This document shows, one piece after another, positions 9,850 to 15,706 of a DNA stretch of 15,706 nt. The position numbers and the translations under genes are program-made. The stretch is from contig JACQTN010000232.1 of NCBI GenBank assembly GCA_016210785.1, forward strand, positions 1-15,706, read 5' to 3'. The DNA comes from Armatimonadota bacterium (GTDB lineage: Bacteria > Sysuimicrobiota > Sysuimicrobiia > Sysuimicrobiales > JACQTN01). The notes below the pieces were generated by a model. It saw only the letters and a list, made by a program, of their open reading frames with translations. It made no database searches and was not told the origin of the DNA. Numbering within the stretch: position 1 is the stretch's first letter; each line of letters starts with the position of its first letter.

Positions 9850-10971
9850 CTACATCTCTCGAAGCCAGCGCACGTACGCGTCGTAGCTGGCCCGCACCTG
9901 CGCCATGCTGTCCCCGCCGAACTTCTCCAGGAACAAATCCGCCACCACGAACGCCATCATCGCCTCGCCCACCACGCCCGCCGCGGGCACGGCCGTGACG
10001 TCGCTCCGCACCACCGCGGCTTCGATGGGCTCCTTGGTGATCAGATCCACCGACCGCAGCGGGCTGCGCAGGGTGGACAGCGGTTTCATGGCGATCTTCA
10101 CCACGATCGGCTCGCCGTTGCTGACGCCGCCCTCCGTGCCGCCGGCGCGGTTGGTCTCCCGGTAGAACCCGCGCTCCCGGCTCCAGAAGATCTCGTCGTG
10201 CGCCGCCGAGCCGGGTGTCCGCGCCGACTCGAACCCCAGGCCCACCTCCACGCCTTTGATGGCGTTGATGGACATCATGACCGCCGCCAGCCTGGCGTCC
10301 AGCCGGCGGTCCCACTGCGCGTAGGTCCCCAGCCCGGCGGGCACGCCCGTGGCCACGATCTCCACGATACCGCCCAGCGTGTCCCCTCGCTCCTTGGCCG
10401 CGTCGATGACCGCCCTCATCTTCGCTTCCGCCTCGGGATCGACGCACCGCAGCTCGGAGGCCTCCGCCAGCGCGGGAACCTCGTCCCACGTGCTTGGACG
10501 CCTGGTGATGGAGACACCGCCCACGTGGATGACGTGGCTCAGGAAGAGCATGCCGAACCGCTCACAGAACTTGCGGCAGATGGTACCCACCGCCACGCGG
10601 GCCGCGGTCTCCCGGGCGCTGGAGCGCTCCAGCACACGCCGCACGTCGTGGAACCCATGCTTCTGCGCACCCACCAGGTCGGCGTGCCCTGGCCGGGGCC
10701 GTGTGATGTCCGGCTCGTCCTGCCGCCAGTCCTTGTTCTGGATCCACAGCGCGACGGGCGCGCCGATGGTCTCGCCGCGGATCACCCCGGAGACGATCTC
10801 TGCGCGGTCGATCTCCAGCTTCATGCGGGCGCCCCGGCCGTAGCCGAGCTGGCGGCGGGCCATCTGGACGCCGATCTCTTCCTCGGTGATGGGCAGCCCG
10901 GCGGGCATGCCTTCCAGGATGGCCACGAGGGCTCGGCCGTGCGACTCTCCCGAGGTCAGAAACCGCAACAA
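9850..10971 (-). CDS. aroC: Chorismate synthase
   Basis: Performs the FMN-dependent 1,4-elimination of phosphate from EPSP to give chorismate. The predicted 373-residue product has the family signatures: RFLTSGESHGRA at the N-terminus with the catalytic histidine, KHGFHDVRRVLERSSARET and AARVAVGTI with the second histidine region, and GGTEGGVSNGEPI. I start it at the TTG at 10971: a near-ideal ribosome site (GGGAGGTGA) ends 7 bases upstream and the product then begins LRFLTSGESHG like its relatives. The upstream ATG at 11001 would precede the ribosome site and add ten unconserved residues. The TGA in that ribosome site is also the stop of the thioredoxin-like gene, so the two are coupled. Confidence 0.96.
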   Translation of the reverse strand: MLRFLTSGESHGRALVAILEGMPAGLPITEEEIGVQMARRQLGYGRGARMKLEIDRAEIVSGVIRGETIGAPVALWIQNKDWRQDEPDITRPRPGHADLVGAQKHGFHDVRRVLERSSARETAARVAVGTICRKFCERFGMLFLSHVIHVGGVSITRRPSTWDEVPALAEASELRCVDPEAEAKMRAVIDAAKERGDTLGGIVEIVATGVPAGLGTYAQWDRRLDARLAAVMMSINAIKGVEVGLGFESARTPGSAAHDEIFWSRERGFYRETNRAGGTEGGVSNGEPIVVKIAMKPLSTLRSPLRSVDLITKEPIEAAVVRSDVTAVPAAGVVGEAMMAFVVADLFLEKFGGDSMAQVRASYDAYVRWLREM

Positions 10972-10978
10972 GAACTCT

Positions 10979-11497
10979 TCACCTCCCGGGCGCCGCCCCA
11001 ACGGCGCGCTCGACGGCGGCCGCCGCCACCACCCCGTACTCGCGCAGCACCTCGCGCCCCCGTGCGTCGACGGCGATCAGCAGGGGGACGATCTCGACTC
11101 GATGCTCCTCGACGAGCGCACGCCCTTCGAGACTCAAGACGTTCACCCGCCGGACCTCAATGCGCCCGGCCAGCCGCCGCTCCAGCCCACCGACGATGGG
11201 CCGCACCAGCTGGCACCCCAGTCAGTACGGAGAATAGAAGACCAGAAGCCATGGGCCGCCCGCGGACACCGCCGGCGCCACGCGCCGGATTCCCGGCGTG
11301 CCGCGAGGCCCATCCAGGGACCCGCCTCGCGGACGGATCAGCAGCACGCCCATCCCCACCACGCCGCCCACGATGGCCAGGATGATGAGCCCGCGGTGCG
11401 TTCCCGCCAGCCCCAGGACGGCGGCGGCCGTGACCACGATCAGCGAGATGGAGTGCGTGTTCACCCATCTCCACAACCGCCGGGGCCGCGCGTTCAT
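10979..11497 (-). CDS. Membrane-anchored thioredoxin-like protein with in-frame TGA at the active site (candidate selenoprotein, UxxC)
   Basis: Two open stretches, 11515-11225 and 11221-10979, are in the same frame and separated only by the TGA at 11224-11222. Read through, they make one thioredoxin fold: WLLVFYSPY-U-LG-CQLVRPIV, then an alpha/beta body with VEIVP (the cis-proline position, Pro138) and a final VDARGREVLREYG strand pair. The TGA sits exactly where the first cysteine of CxxC belongs (U92, C95). The N-terminus has two membrane helices (about 17-32 and 36-54) with arginines on both outer flanks, suggesting a cytoplasmic catalytic domain. I start at ATG 11497 (GGAG 9 bases upstream); a GTG at 11515 is possible. 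Alternatives: a nonsense mutation or sequencing error in a CxxC protein. Exact placement of the TGA and the hairpin behind it favour selenocysteine. Confidence 0.75.
11185..11201 (-). promoter_or_regulatory. Candidate bacterial SECIS hairpin downstream of the TGA codon
   Basis: In the mRNA, bases 21-27 after the UGA (GCCCAUC) pair with bases 31-37 (GGUGGGC), giving seven pairs with one G-U, around a three-base loop GUC at 28-30. CCA (9-11) can also pair with UGG (38-40) below. The bacterial SECIS model asks for a small apical loop 16-37 bases from the UGA with a G among its first two bases; this hairpin fits. GC-rich coding DNA makes hairpins often, so the structure supports but does not prove recoding. 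Confidence 0.5.
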
Positions 11498-11540
11498 GCT
11501 CTCCCGCTCCGGCACCCCGCCCGGCGCATGCGCGCTGGCA

Positions 11541-12401
11541 TCATCCCTCCAGATCCACGGCCGTCTTCATGGCGTCCACGGGCGCCGGGTGCCCCGTCCA
11601 CAGCTCGAACGCCCAGGCGCCCTGATAGACCAGCATGGCCAGCCCCCCCAGTGTGCGGGCACCGGCGCCGCGTGCCAGGCGCAGCAACCGCGTCTCGCGC
11701 GGGTGATAGATCATGTCGAAGACGAAGAGCTCCGGATGGAGGGCGTCCTTCACCTCCACGGGACTCGCCTCCTGCCCCATCCCGACGGAGGTGGTCTGGA
11801 TCAACATCTCGCAGCGCAGCAGCACTTCTCGCACCACGGCCGGCTCCAGCGGATGCGCCTGCATGCGGCATCGAGGGAACGCCTCCGCCATCTCGCCCAC
11901 CAGCCGCCGCCCGCGCTCCACGGTTCGATTGAGCACATCCACCGACGCCGCGCCAGCCTCACCCACCGCCACCAGGGCGGCTCGGGCGCCGCCGCCGGCG
12001 CCGAGCACGGCGACCCGGCGGCCCTCCGGGTCGCACCCGCCGTCGCGCCGCAGCGCCTCCAACAGACCATGAGCGTCGGTGTTGTAGCCATGGAGACGCC
12101 CATTTTTGATCACGACCGTGTTCACCGCGCCGATGCGCCCCGCCGCGTCGTCGATCCCGTCCAGCAGGGGAATGATGGCTTCCTTGTGGGGAATCGTCAC
12201 GTTGATCCCCGCGATCCCCAACGCCACCAGGCCGCGCACGGCGGCCTCCAGTCCCGCGGCGGGGACGCGGAACGGCACGTAGCACCAGGGCAGTCCCGCC
12301 GCCAGAAACGCCGCGTTTTGCATGCGGGGCGAGAGGCTGTGGGCCACCGGGTCGCCGATGATGCCCGCCACCCGCGTGACGCCGTCGATGTGCGGTCCCA
12401 T
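11541..12401 (-). CDS. aroE: Shikimate dehydrogenase
   Basis: Reduces 3-dehydroshikimate to shikimate with NADPH. 286 residues, normal for AroE. Substrate-domain motifs are present: GDPVAHSLSP (16-25), NVTIPHKE with catalytic Lys73, AVNTV (Asn94) and GYNTDAHG with catalytic Asp109. The nucleotide domain has GAGGGARA (134-141), and NRT (158-160) at the usual NADP-phosphate position. QTTSVGM, DMIYHPRET and LAMLVYQGAWAFELWTG follow near the C-terminus. The ATG at 12401 has GGAGG 6 bases upstream. The frame is open to 12620, but the additional 73 residues have no family resemblance and span the likely promoter. It is the first gene of the aromatic operon; the thioredoxin-like gene follows 43 bases later. 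Confidence 0.97.
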   Translation of the reverse strand: MGPHIDGVTRVAGIIGDPVAHSLSPRMQNAAFLAAGLPWCYVPFRVPAAGLEAAVRGLVALGIAGINVTIPHKEAIIPLLDGIDDAAGRIGAVNTVVIKNGRLHGYNTDAHGLLEALRRDGGCDPEGRRVAVLGAGGGARAALVAVGEAGAASVDVLNRTVERGRRLVGEMAEAFPRCRMQAHPLEPAVVREVLLRCEMLIQTTSVGMGQEASPVEVKDALHPELFVFDMIYHPRETRLLRLARGAGARTLGGLAMLVYQGAWAFELWTGHPAPVDAMKTAVDLEG

Positions 12402-12706
12402 GGTCCCCCTCCGGCTTCCACACGGCCGGGCGCACGTCCTGGACCCCGGAACCTCTGCGCCCTTCGCGGTGACCGCTGCGGCAGCGGCCTGGCAGGTGTC
12501 CATGATTATACGCCAAACCTGCCGCGCGCGGTAGCGAAACACCGGCCCCTCCGGCCACACGATCACCGTGGTGGAGACCAGCAGCAGATGAGCGAGCTCG
12601 ACAGGGGCGGGCTGAGGCATCGGCGGTCACACGGCGCCATCGATCCGGGGAACGGGGAACGACGTGCTGTCGTCCTGAGCGCGCGGGGCCGAACCGTGCG
12701 CCGGGG
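12402..12706 (-). promoter_or_regulatory. Intergenic region rsgA-aroE with likely aromatic-operon promoter
   Basis: About 305 bases without a supportable gene. On the minus strand a perfect TATAAT lies at 12510-12505; no good -35 is found 16-18 bases upstream, and no extended TG is present, so it may need an activator. Transcription would start near 12498. About 10 bases later the leader holds a perfect hairpin CCGCTG-CCG-CAGCGG (12487-12473). I see no U-tract terminator after rsgA, so readthrough from the upstream genes is possible. Confidence 0.4.
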
Positions 12707-13792
12707 TCACGCCCGCCGGTCGGCTGGCGAGACCAGGGTCCTCTTCCGCGGTTCGACGCGCTCCGCCATCGCCCGGTAGCTGGCATACCGCTCGGGGTGG
12801 AGGCCGCCGGCTTCCACCGCCGCGCGCACCGCACATCCCGGCTCGACCAGATGCCGGCAGTCCGGGTAGTCGCACTGCGGAACCAGTGGTTCGAATTCGG
12901 GGAAGCAGCCCGGCAGCACGACGGGGTCCAGGTGCGTCATCTCCAGCACCTGCACCCCGGGCGTATCTACGACGTAACCGCCGAAGTCCAGCGGGACCAA
13001 CTCGGCGGTAGTGGTGGTGTGGCGACCCCGCCGGCTCTTAGCGGCGATGTCCCCCACCCGCAGGGTGAGCCCAGGCTGGAGCGCATTGAGCAGGCTGCTC
13101 TTCCCCACGCCGGACGATCCCACGAGCACCGAGATCCTCCCGGTCATGCGGCCGCGCAGCGCGTCGAGCCCTTCCCCCGTCGCGGCGCTGGTAGGAAGGA
13201 TGGGATAGCCAGTGCCAGCGTAACGGCCAGCGAGCGGCGCCGGATCGGCCAGATCAATCTTGTTGATGCACATCACGGGCTGCAGACCGCACGCCTCGGC
13301 CAGCACCAGCCAGCGATCGATGATGTGCGGGTGGGGCTCCGGATCGCGGACGGCCGCCACGACGATGGCCTGGTCGACGTTGGCGGCCAGCACCTGGTGG
13401 ACCAGCGGATCGCGCGGGGAAGCCTTGACCAGCTCGGTGGATCGGGGGAGGATCTCCTCGATCACTCCCTCCGCGCTCCCTACTGTGCGAAAGCGCACAC
13501 GATCACCCGGCACGACCGGGCTCGTCGTCTTGGCGCGCGCGCCGTGGCGGAGATGACCCTGGGGTGTCTGGGACTGTCGAAGCGCGGAACCCCTACCCGC
13601 CCTCTCCTCGGCGGAAGGCTCCTCGTCCTGCCTGCCGGCCTGCCCTGCGCCCGATCGAAGTCTGCCCTGAGCCTTGCCGGAGGCGGCCTTCTTCAGCCGC
13701 CCCCTCAGCACGCACCGGATCACCTGTCCACTGGCGTGGACGAAGTAGAACCCGCCCAGGGCTTTGGTGACGGTCGCCTCCTGCAGATCCAT
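12707..13792 (-). CDS. rsgA: Ribosome small-subunit-dependent GTPase A, with inserted segment
   Basis: Late-stage 30S maturation GTPase with circularly permuted G motifs. An N-terminal OB domain (1-115, including VTKALGGFYFV) precedes the G domain in the order NKIDL (G4), TSAATGEG (G5), VGSSGVGKSSLLN (G1), GRHTTT (G2) and DTPGV (G3). A C-terminal zinc knuckle CDYPDC..H..C follows. Between LRGRLKK and TSPVVPGDRV, where relatives have only a short loop, lie about 45 low-complexity residues (36-80) with no conserved motif; the frame stays open, so the protein is probably functional. The ATG at 13792 matches the family N-terminus but AGGAGG abuts it; a TTG at 13816, 4 bases after the Nudix stop, is an alternative start adding eight residues. 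Confidence 0.95.
   Translation of the reverse strand: MDLQEATVTKALGGFYFVHASGQVIRCVLRGRLKKAASGKAQGRLRSGAGQAGRQDEEPSAEERAGRGSALRQSQTPQGHLRHGARAKTTSPVVPGDRVRFRTVGSAEGVIEEILPRSTELVKASPRDPLVHQVLAANVDQAIVVAAVRDPEPHPHIIDRWLVLAEACGLQPVMCINKIDLADPAPLAGRYAGTGYPILPTSAATGEGLDALRGRMTGRISVLVGSSGVGKSSLLNALQPGLTLRVGDIAAKSRRGRHTTTTAELVPLDFGGYVVDTPGVQVLEMTHLDPVVLPGCFPEFEPLVPQCDYPDCRHLVEPGCAVRAAVEAGGLHPERYASYRAMAERVEPRKRTLVSPADRRA
13552..13687 (-). repeat. Low-complexity insertion in rsgA, possible interspersed-repeat remnant
   Basis: This part of rsgA codes for the non-conserved 45-residue OB-domain insertion. Both ends contain tcgaag (13577-13582 and 13655-13660), the second in a context (tcgaagtctgccctgagcc) resembling the TTCGA/CTCAGGGCAG-type short interspersed repeats seen in many environmental bacterial genomes. 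That resemblance is from memory. The segment keeps the frame open. Confidence 0.35.
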
Positions 13793-13820
13793 CCTCCTGG
13801 CCCCGGTCCGCCGCAACCTG

Positions 13821-14330
13821 TCAGGATTTCTCGCCCAGGGGCTTCACGACAAGACCGGCGGCGCCCAGGTAGCGGTGGACCAGCGACTCCGCGATGCTCC
13901 CCGGCCGCACGGGAGCCTCCGACGGATGGGCCCACCGCAGCTCCTGCACGTCGTCCCCCGCCGCCGCGACGGCGCCGTTGTGCGCTCGCGCCACGAAGGC
14001 GATCATCAGCTCCCCCTTGCGCGAGAGAAAGGTCCCGGCGCAGTGCTCCAGCTCCACCTGGAGTCCGGCCTCCTCCTGCACCTCGCGGCGGGCGGCCTCT
14101 TCCGCCGTCTCGCCCCACTCCACGAACCCCGCCACCAGCCCGTAGGACCCCGGCGGGAAGTGAGGGCTGCGCGTCAGGAGCACCCGGCCTGTGCCGTCGT
14201 GCACCAGCACGATGACGGCCGGAGGAGGATTGCGGAAGTGAATGAACCCGCAGGTGGGGCAGTGGTCGCGCTCGCGGCGGTCGATGACGGCCACCACGAG
14301 AGACTGCCCGCACTGGGGACAGAACTTCAT
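13821..14330 (-). CDS. Zinc-ribbon Nudix hydrolase
   Basis: Predicted cytoplasmic hydrolase of a nucleoside-diphosphate-linked compound, 169 residues. An N-terminal zinc ribbon has CPQC (4-7) and CPTC (24-27). The Nudix box is perfect at 68-90 (G5xE7xREx2EExG pattern: GFVEWGE, then RREVQEEAGL), giving the Mg2+ site. The layout resembles NudC-like or ADP-ribose/NAD(H) pyrophosphatases, but the NudC-specific SQPWPFPxS signature after the box is absent, so I do not name a substrate. It starts 4 bases after the DinB-like gene stop with a poor ribosome site, so translation is probably coupled; rsgA follows within about 5 to 30 bases depending on its start. Confidence 0.92.
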   Translation of the reverse strand: MKFCPQCGQSLVVAVIDRRERDHCPTCGFIHFRNPPPAVIVLVHDGTGRVLLTRSPHFPPGSYGLVAGFVEWGETAEEAARREVQEEAGLQVELEHCAGTFLSRKGELMIAFVARAHNGAVAAAGDDVQELRWAHPSEAPVRPGSIAESLVHRYLGAAGLVVKPLGEKS

Positions 14331-14334
14331 GGCG

Positions 14335-14799
14335 TCATTTCGCCCGCTGTGCCATCTTCGCCAGCAGGCGGATCTGCCCCAGATGATAGCCGGTGTGGGC
14401 GACCACGTGCACCACTACCCACCGCTTCGTGGTCCGCTTGCGATCGTTGGGCGACCCGTACTCCACCTCTTCGTCCAGCGCGCCAGCGGGCATCTTCCCC
14501 AGCACCGCGTGCGTCTGCTCCTTGGCCCGGAGCCACCCGTTGACCAGGTCGGCCCGCGCCGGCCGGTCGTGCGTGAACTCCGCGGCGCGGTTGCGCTCGC
14601 TGGGGATCCCGCCCACCACTTCGCCGATCCAGAACTTCTCGCTGCCGGTCAGGTGCTTGATCAGCATGGCGACCGAGTTGTAGTCCTCGCCGAGCTGCCA
14701 GTGAAGCTGGTCGTCGGTGAGGCCGTTCACAGTCTCCAGGATCTGGTTGCGGGTCAGTTCCAGCTCGTGAAGATAGGTTTGCACGGGCGTCTGCGCCAT
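14335..14799 (-). CDS. DinB/YfiT-like metal-binding helical-bundle protein
   Basis: 154-residue predicted four-helix-bundle protein of the DinB/YfiT (DUF664/DUF1572-like) superfamily. The expected metal triad is visible as His49 (IKHLTGSEKFWIG) and His135/His139 in HVVAHTGYHLGQI. Relatives include thiol-dependent transferases such as bacillithiol S-transferases and many proteins of unknown role, so the reaction cannot be assigned. GGGAGG lies about 9-10 bases before the ATG, inside the end of queD; the queD TGA and this ATG are separated by a single base, pointing to coupled translation. Confidence 0.85.
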   Translation of the reverse strand: MAQTPVQTYLHELELTRNQILETVNGLTDDQLHWQLGEDYNSVAMLIKHLTGSEKFWIGEVVGGIPSERNRAAEFTHDRPARADLVNGWLRAKEQTHAVLGKMPAGALDEEVEYGSPNDRKRTTKRWVVVHVVAHTGYHLGQIRLLAKMAQRAK

Positions 14800-14800
14800 C

Positions 14801-15511
14801 TCAGGAATCCCTCCCCACTGACTCGGAGGGGGAGGGCGCCTCCCGGCTCGTGCTCCCTTTTTGCGAGGCGTCGCTTCCTACCGCGCTCACCGACTCCGCG
14901 GCGCCCCCTTCCGATACCTCCGCACGTTCGACGTTCCCGCAAGGTGCATCGGCCCTGCCGCGCTCACCGACTTCGCGGCACCCCCCTGACTGCGCGGACA
15001 CGCGCGACCCGGCCGATGCTCGGACCCGGCGGCTCCGCAACTCGTCCTCAGGTGCACCGCGATCTCGCTCTTCCAACTCACGGCGCAGCCGGTCCTGCGC
15101 ATGTGACAGATCTAGCACCATTTTCAACTGCTCGCCTTCACCCTCTTCGGCCGTCACGAAGTAACTGGCACCACAGTCCGGGCTCTCCCACACCGTCATC
15201 CTTACCACCTCCACCTCCAGCGGCCGCACCCGTTCGCGAACCTGCTCGAACAGCCACTCCGCGATCCTCTCCGCGCTGGCGTTGAACCCCCGGGGCAGCA
15301 GGTCGTTGATGTACTGGTGGTCGGGGAGCACCTCGTCCAGGATGTGCTTGACGTGCTCGAAATCCACGGCCAGCCCGATGCTGTTCAGGCGGGGCGCCCG
15401 CAGCACCACCTCGGCCGTGTAGCGGTGCCCGTGCAGGTTCTCGCACTTGCCGCCGTAGCCCATGAGCCGGTGCGCCGCATCGAAGTGCCGCCTGACGATC
15501 AGTTCGTACAT
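14801..15511 (-). CDS. queD: 6-carboxy-5,6,7,8-tetrahydropterin synthase (QueD/PTPS family) with long C-terminal tail
   Basis: Converts 7,8-dihydroneopterin triphosphate to 6-carboxytetrahydropterin, the first step to preQ0 and queuosine. Zinc histidines His14 (DAAHRL), His27 and His29 (LHGHRY), the catalytic Cys23 (GGKCENLHGH), the DHQYIND motif (Asp64/His65) and Glu109 (VWESP) are all present. GGAGG lies 6 bases before the ATG. The conserved core ends near residue 120, the usual protein length, but the frame continues to 236. After a charged helix (123-155) the tail is low complexity, rich in Ser, Ala, Gly, Glu and Arg, and is coded by DNA containing a 28-base direct repeat. Other queuosine genes are not adjacent, so a related pterin-synthase role is possible. 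Confidence 0.93.
   Translation of the reverse strand: MYELIVRRHFDAAHRLMGYGGKCENLHGHRYTAEVVLRAPRLNSIGLAVDFEHVKHILDEVLPDHQYINDLLPRGFNASAERIAEWLFEQVRERVRPLEVEVVRMTVWESPDCGASYFVTAEEGEGEQLKMVLDLSHAQDRLRRELEERDRGAPEDELRSRRVRASAGSRVSAQSGGCREVGERGRADAPCGNVERAEVSEGGAAESVSAVGSDASQKGSTSREAPSPSESVGRDS
14881..14908. repeat. 28-bp direct repeat, copy A, in queD tail
   Basis: Matches copy B (14958-14985) at 26 of 28 bases; both begin ccgcgctcaccgact. The copies start 77 bases apart, which is not a multiple of three, so they are read in different frames of queD. The similarity is therefore at DNA level rather than a protein repeat. Confidence 0.75.
14958..14985. repeat. 28-bp direct repeat, copy B, in queD tail
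   Basis: Second copy of the repeat at 14881-14908, differing at two positions (t for c, a for g). It encodes an unrelated peptide because its reading frame is shifted relative to copy A. Confidence 0.75.
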
Positions 15512-15706
15512 GATGGGCCTCCGTGGCAGTCGCCACTAGTCTGGAACCTCGCCAGTCCCCCCCCGTGTTGAAACGTCGTATGTCATTCATGCACAGGACC
15601 GGCTTGGCCTGTGACCCTCCTGAAATCACCGAAGATCTTCAATCTGCACCGAAAGACCCCTCCGGCGATTTCAGGAGGGTCAGTCCGAGCATCACCTGTG
15701 TTCCGA
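15512..15706. other. Non-coding region upstream of queD
   Basis: 195 bases to the window edge with no supportable gene. It contains a small inverted repeat cacagg/cctgtg (15592-15597 and 15608-15613) directly beside the large inverted repeat described separately. I see no convincing promoter and no preQ1-type riboswitch in front of queD. Confidence 0.5.
15612..15682. repeat. 71-bp near-perfect inverted repeat, MITE- or IS-end-like
   Basis: Arms of 20 bases (15612-15631 and 15663-15682; outer sequence tgaccctcctgaaatc) are reverse complements with one mismatch. The 31-base centre includes part of the palindrome gaagatcttc (15631-15640). No T-run follows on either strand, so this is not a typical terminator. 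No target-site duplication is evident. It could be a short miniature element, two facing insertion-sequence ends, or an extragenic palindrome. Confidence 0.65.

Noticed and set aside
9821..10489. N-terminal continuation of the aroKB open frame
   Set aside because: It overlaps aroC in another frame, is Arg/Gly-rich without any motif, and the shikimate kinase P-loop begins normally right after the ATG at 9820.
11204..11515. Reading the thioredoxin-like locus as two separate small genes
   Set aside because: The first half would stop at the edge of the active site and the second would lack the first strand; neither makes a stable fold, while the read-through product is a normal thioredoxin domain.
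12402..12620. 73-residue N-terminal extension of AroE
   Set aside because: The ATG at 12401 has an ideal ribosome site and gives the usual AroE N-terminus; the extension has no family similarity and spans a TATAAT box.
14838..14866. Possible plus-strand terminator (GGAGGGCGCCTCC region followed by TTTTT)
   Set aside because: There is no plus-strand gene to terminate and the T-run is about 13 bases from the hairpin; the segment is coding DNA of the queD tail.

Overview
This is a strongly GC-rich bacterial chromosome segment in which every gene I can support lies on the minus strand; the window therefore reads from the high coordinates to the low ones. No rRNA, tRNA, CRISPR array or transposase gene is visible. 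The AroH-type chorismate mutase, the class II (CP4/Bacillus-like) EPSP synthase and the shikimate kinase/DHQ synthase fusion point to a Terrabacteria-type or deep-branching thermophile-like lineage rather than a proteobacterium. That placement is inference; there is no marker gene here that fixes the taxon.

Region 1 (15706 to 12707): a 195-bp non-coding segment with a near-perfect 71-bp inverted repeat, then a tightly packed group queD (7-deazaguanine/queuosine pathway), a DinB/YfiT-like metal-binding helical-bundle protein, a zinc-ribbon Nudix hydrolase and rsgA (ribosome small-subunit maturation GTPase). QueD carries a long low-complexity C-terminal tail and RsgA a low-complexity insertion; both look as if repeat DNA entered the reading frames.

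Region 2 (about 12510 to 4177): a near-complete shikimate/chorismate operon, aroE - thioredoxin-like gene - aroC - aroKB - aroQ - aroH - aroA, followed by ilvD. Genes overlap or sit a few bases apart. AroB, AroQ, AroE, AroK, AroA and AroC take DAHP to chorismate, and AroH takes chorismate to prephenate. DAHP synthase is not in the window. The membrane-anchored thioredoxin-like gene between aroE and aroC is the most interesting item: an in-frame TGA occupies exactly the first cysteine position of its CxxC active site (UxxC), with the fold continuing in the same frame after it and a hairpin at bacterial-SECIS spacing behind the TGA. It is very likely a selenoprotein that routine annotation would split into two junk ORFs.

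Region 3 (4176 to 1469): an AT-rich promoter segment and a three-GAF HD-GYP protein, predicted to be a cyclic-di-GMP phosphodiesterase with all signature residues.

Region 4 (1468 to 1): a 505-bp non-coding leader followed by a DppB/OppB-type ABC permease whose operon continues outside the window. The leader holds a good sigma-70 promoter with overlapping palindromes, then, starting at the predicted transcription start, a three-way-junction-like RNA closed by a perfect 10-bp stem, then an intrinsic terminator whose 5' half can alternatively pair with the closing stem. This is riboswitch/attenuator architecture that I could not match to a known family.
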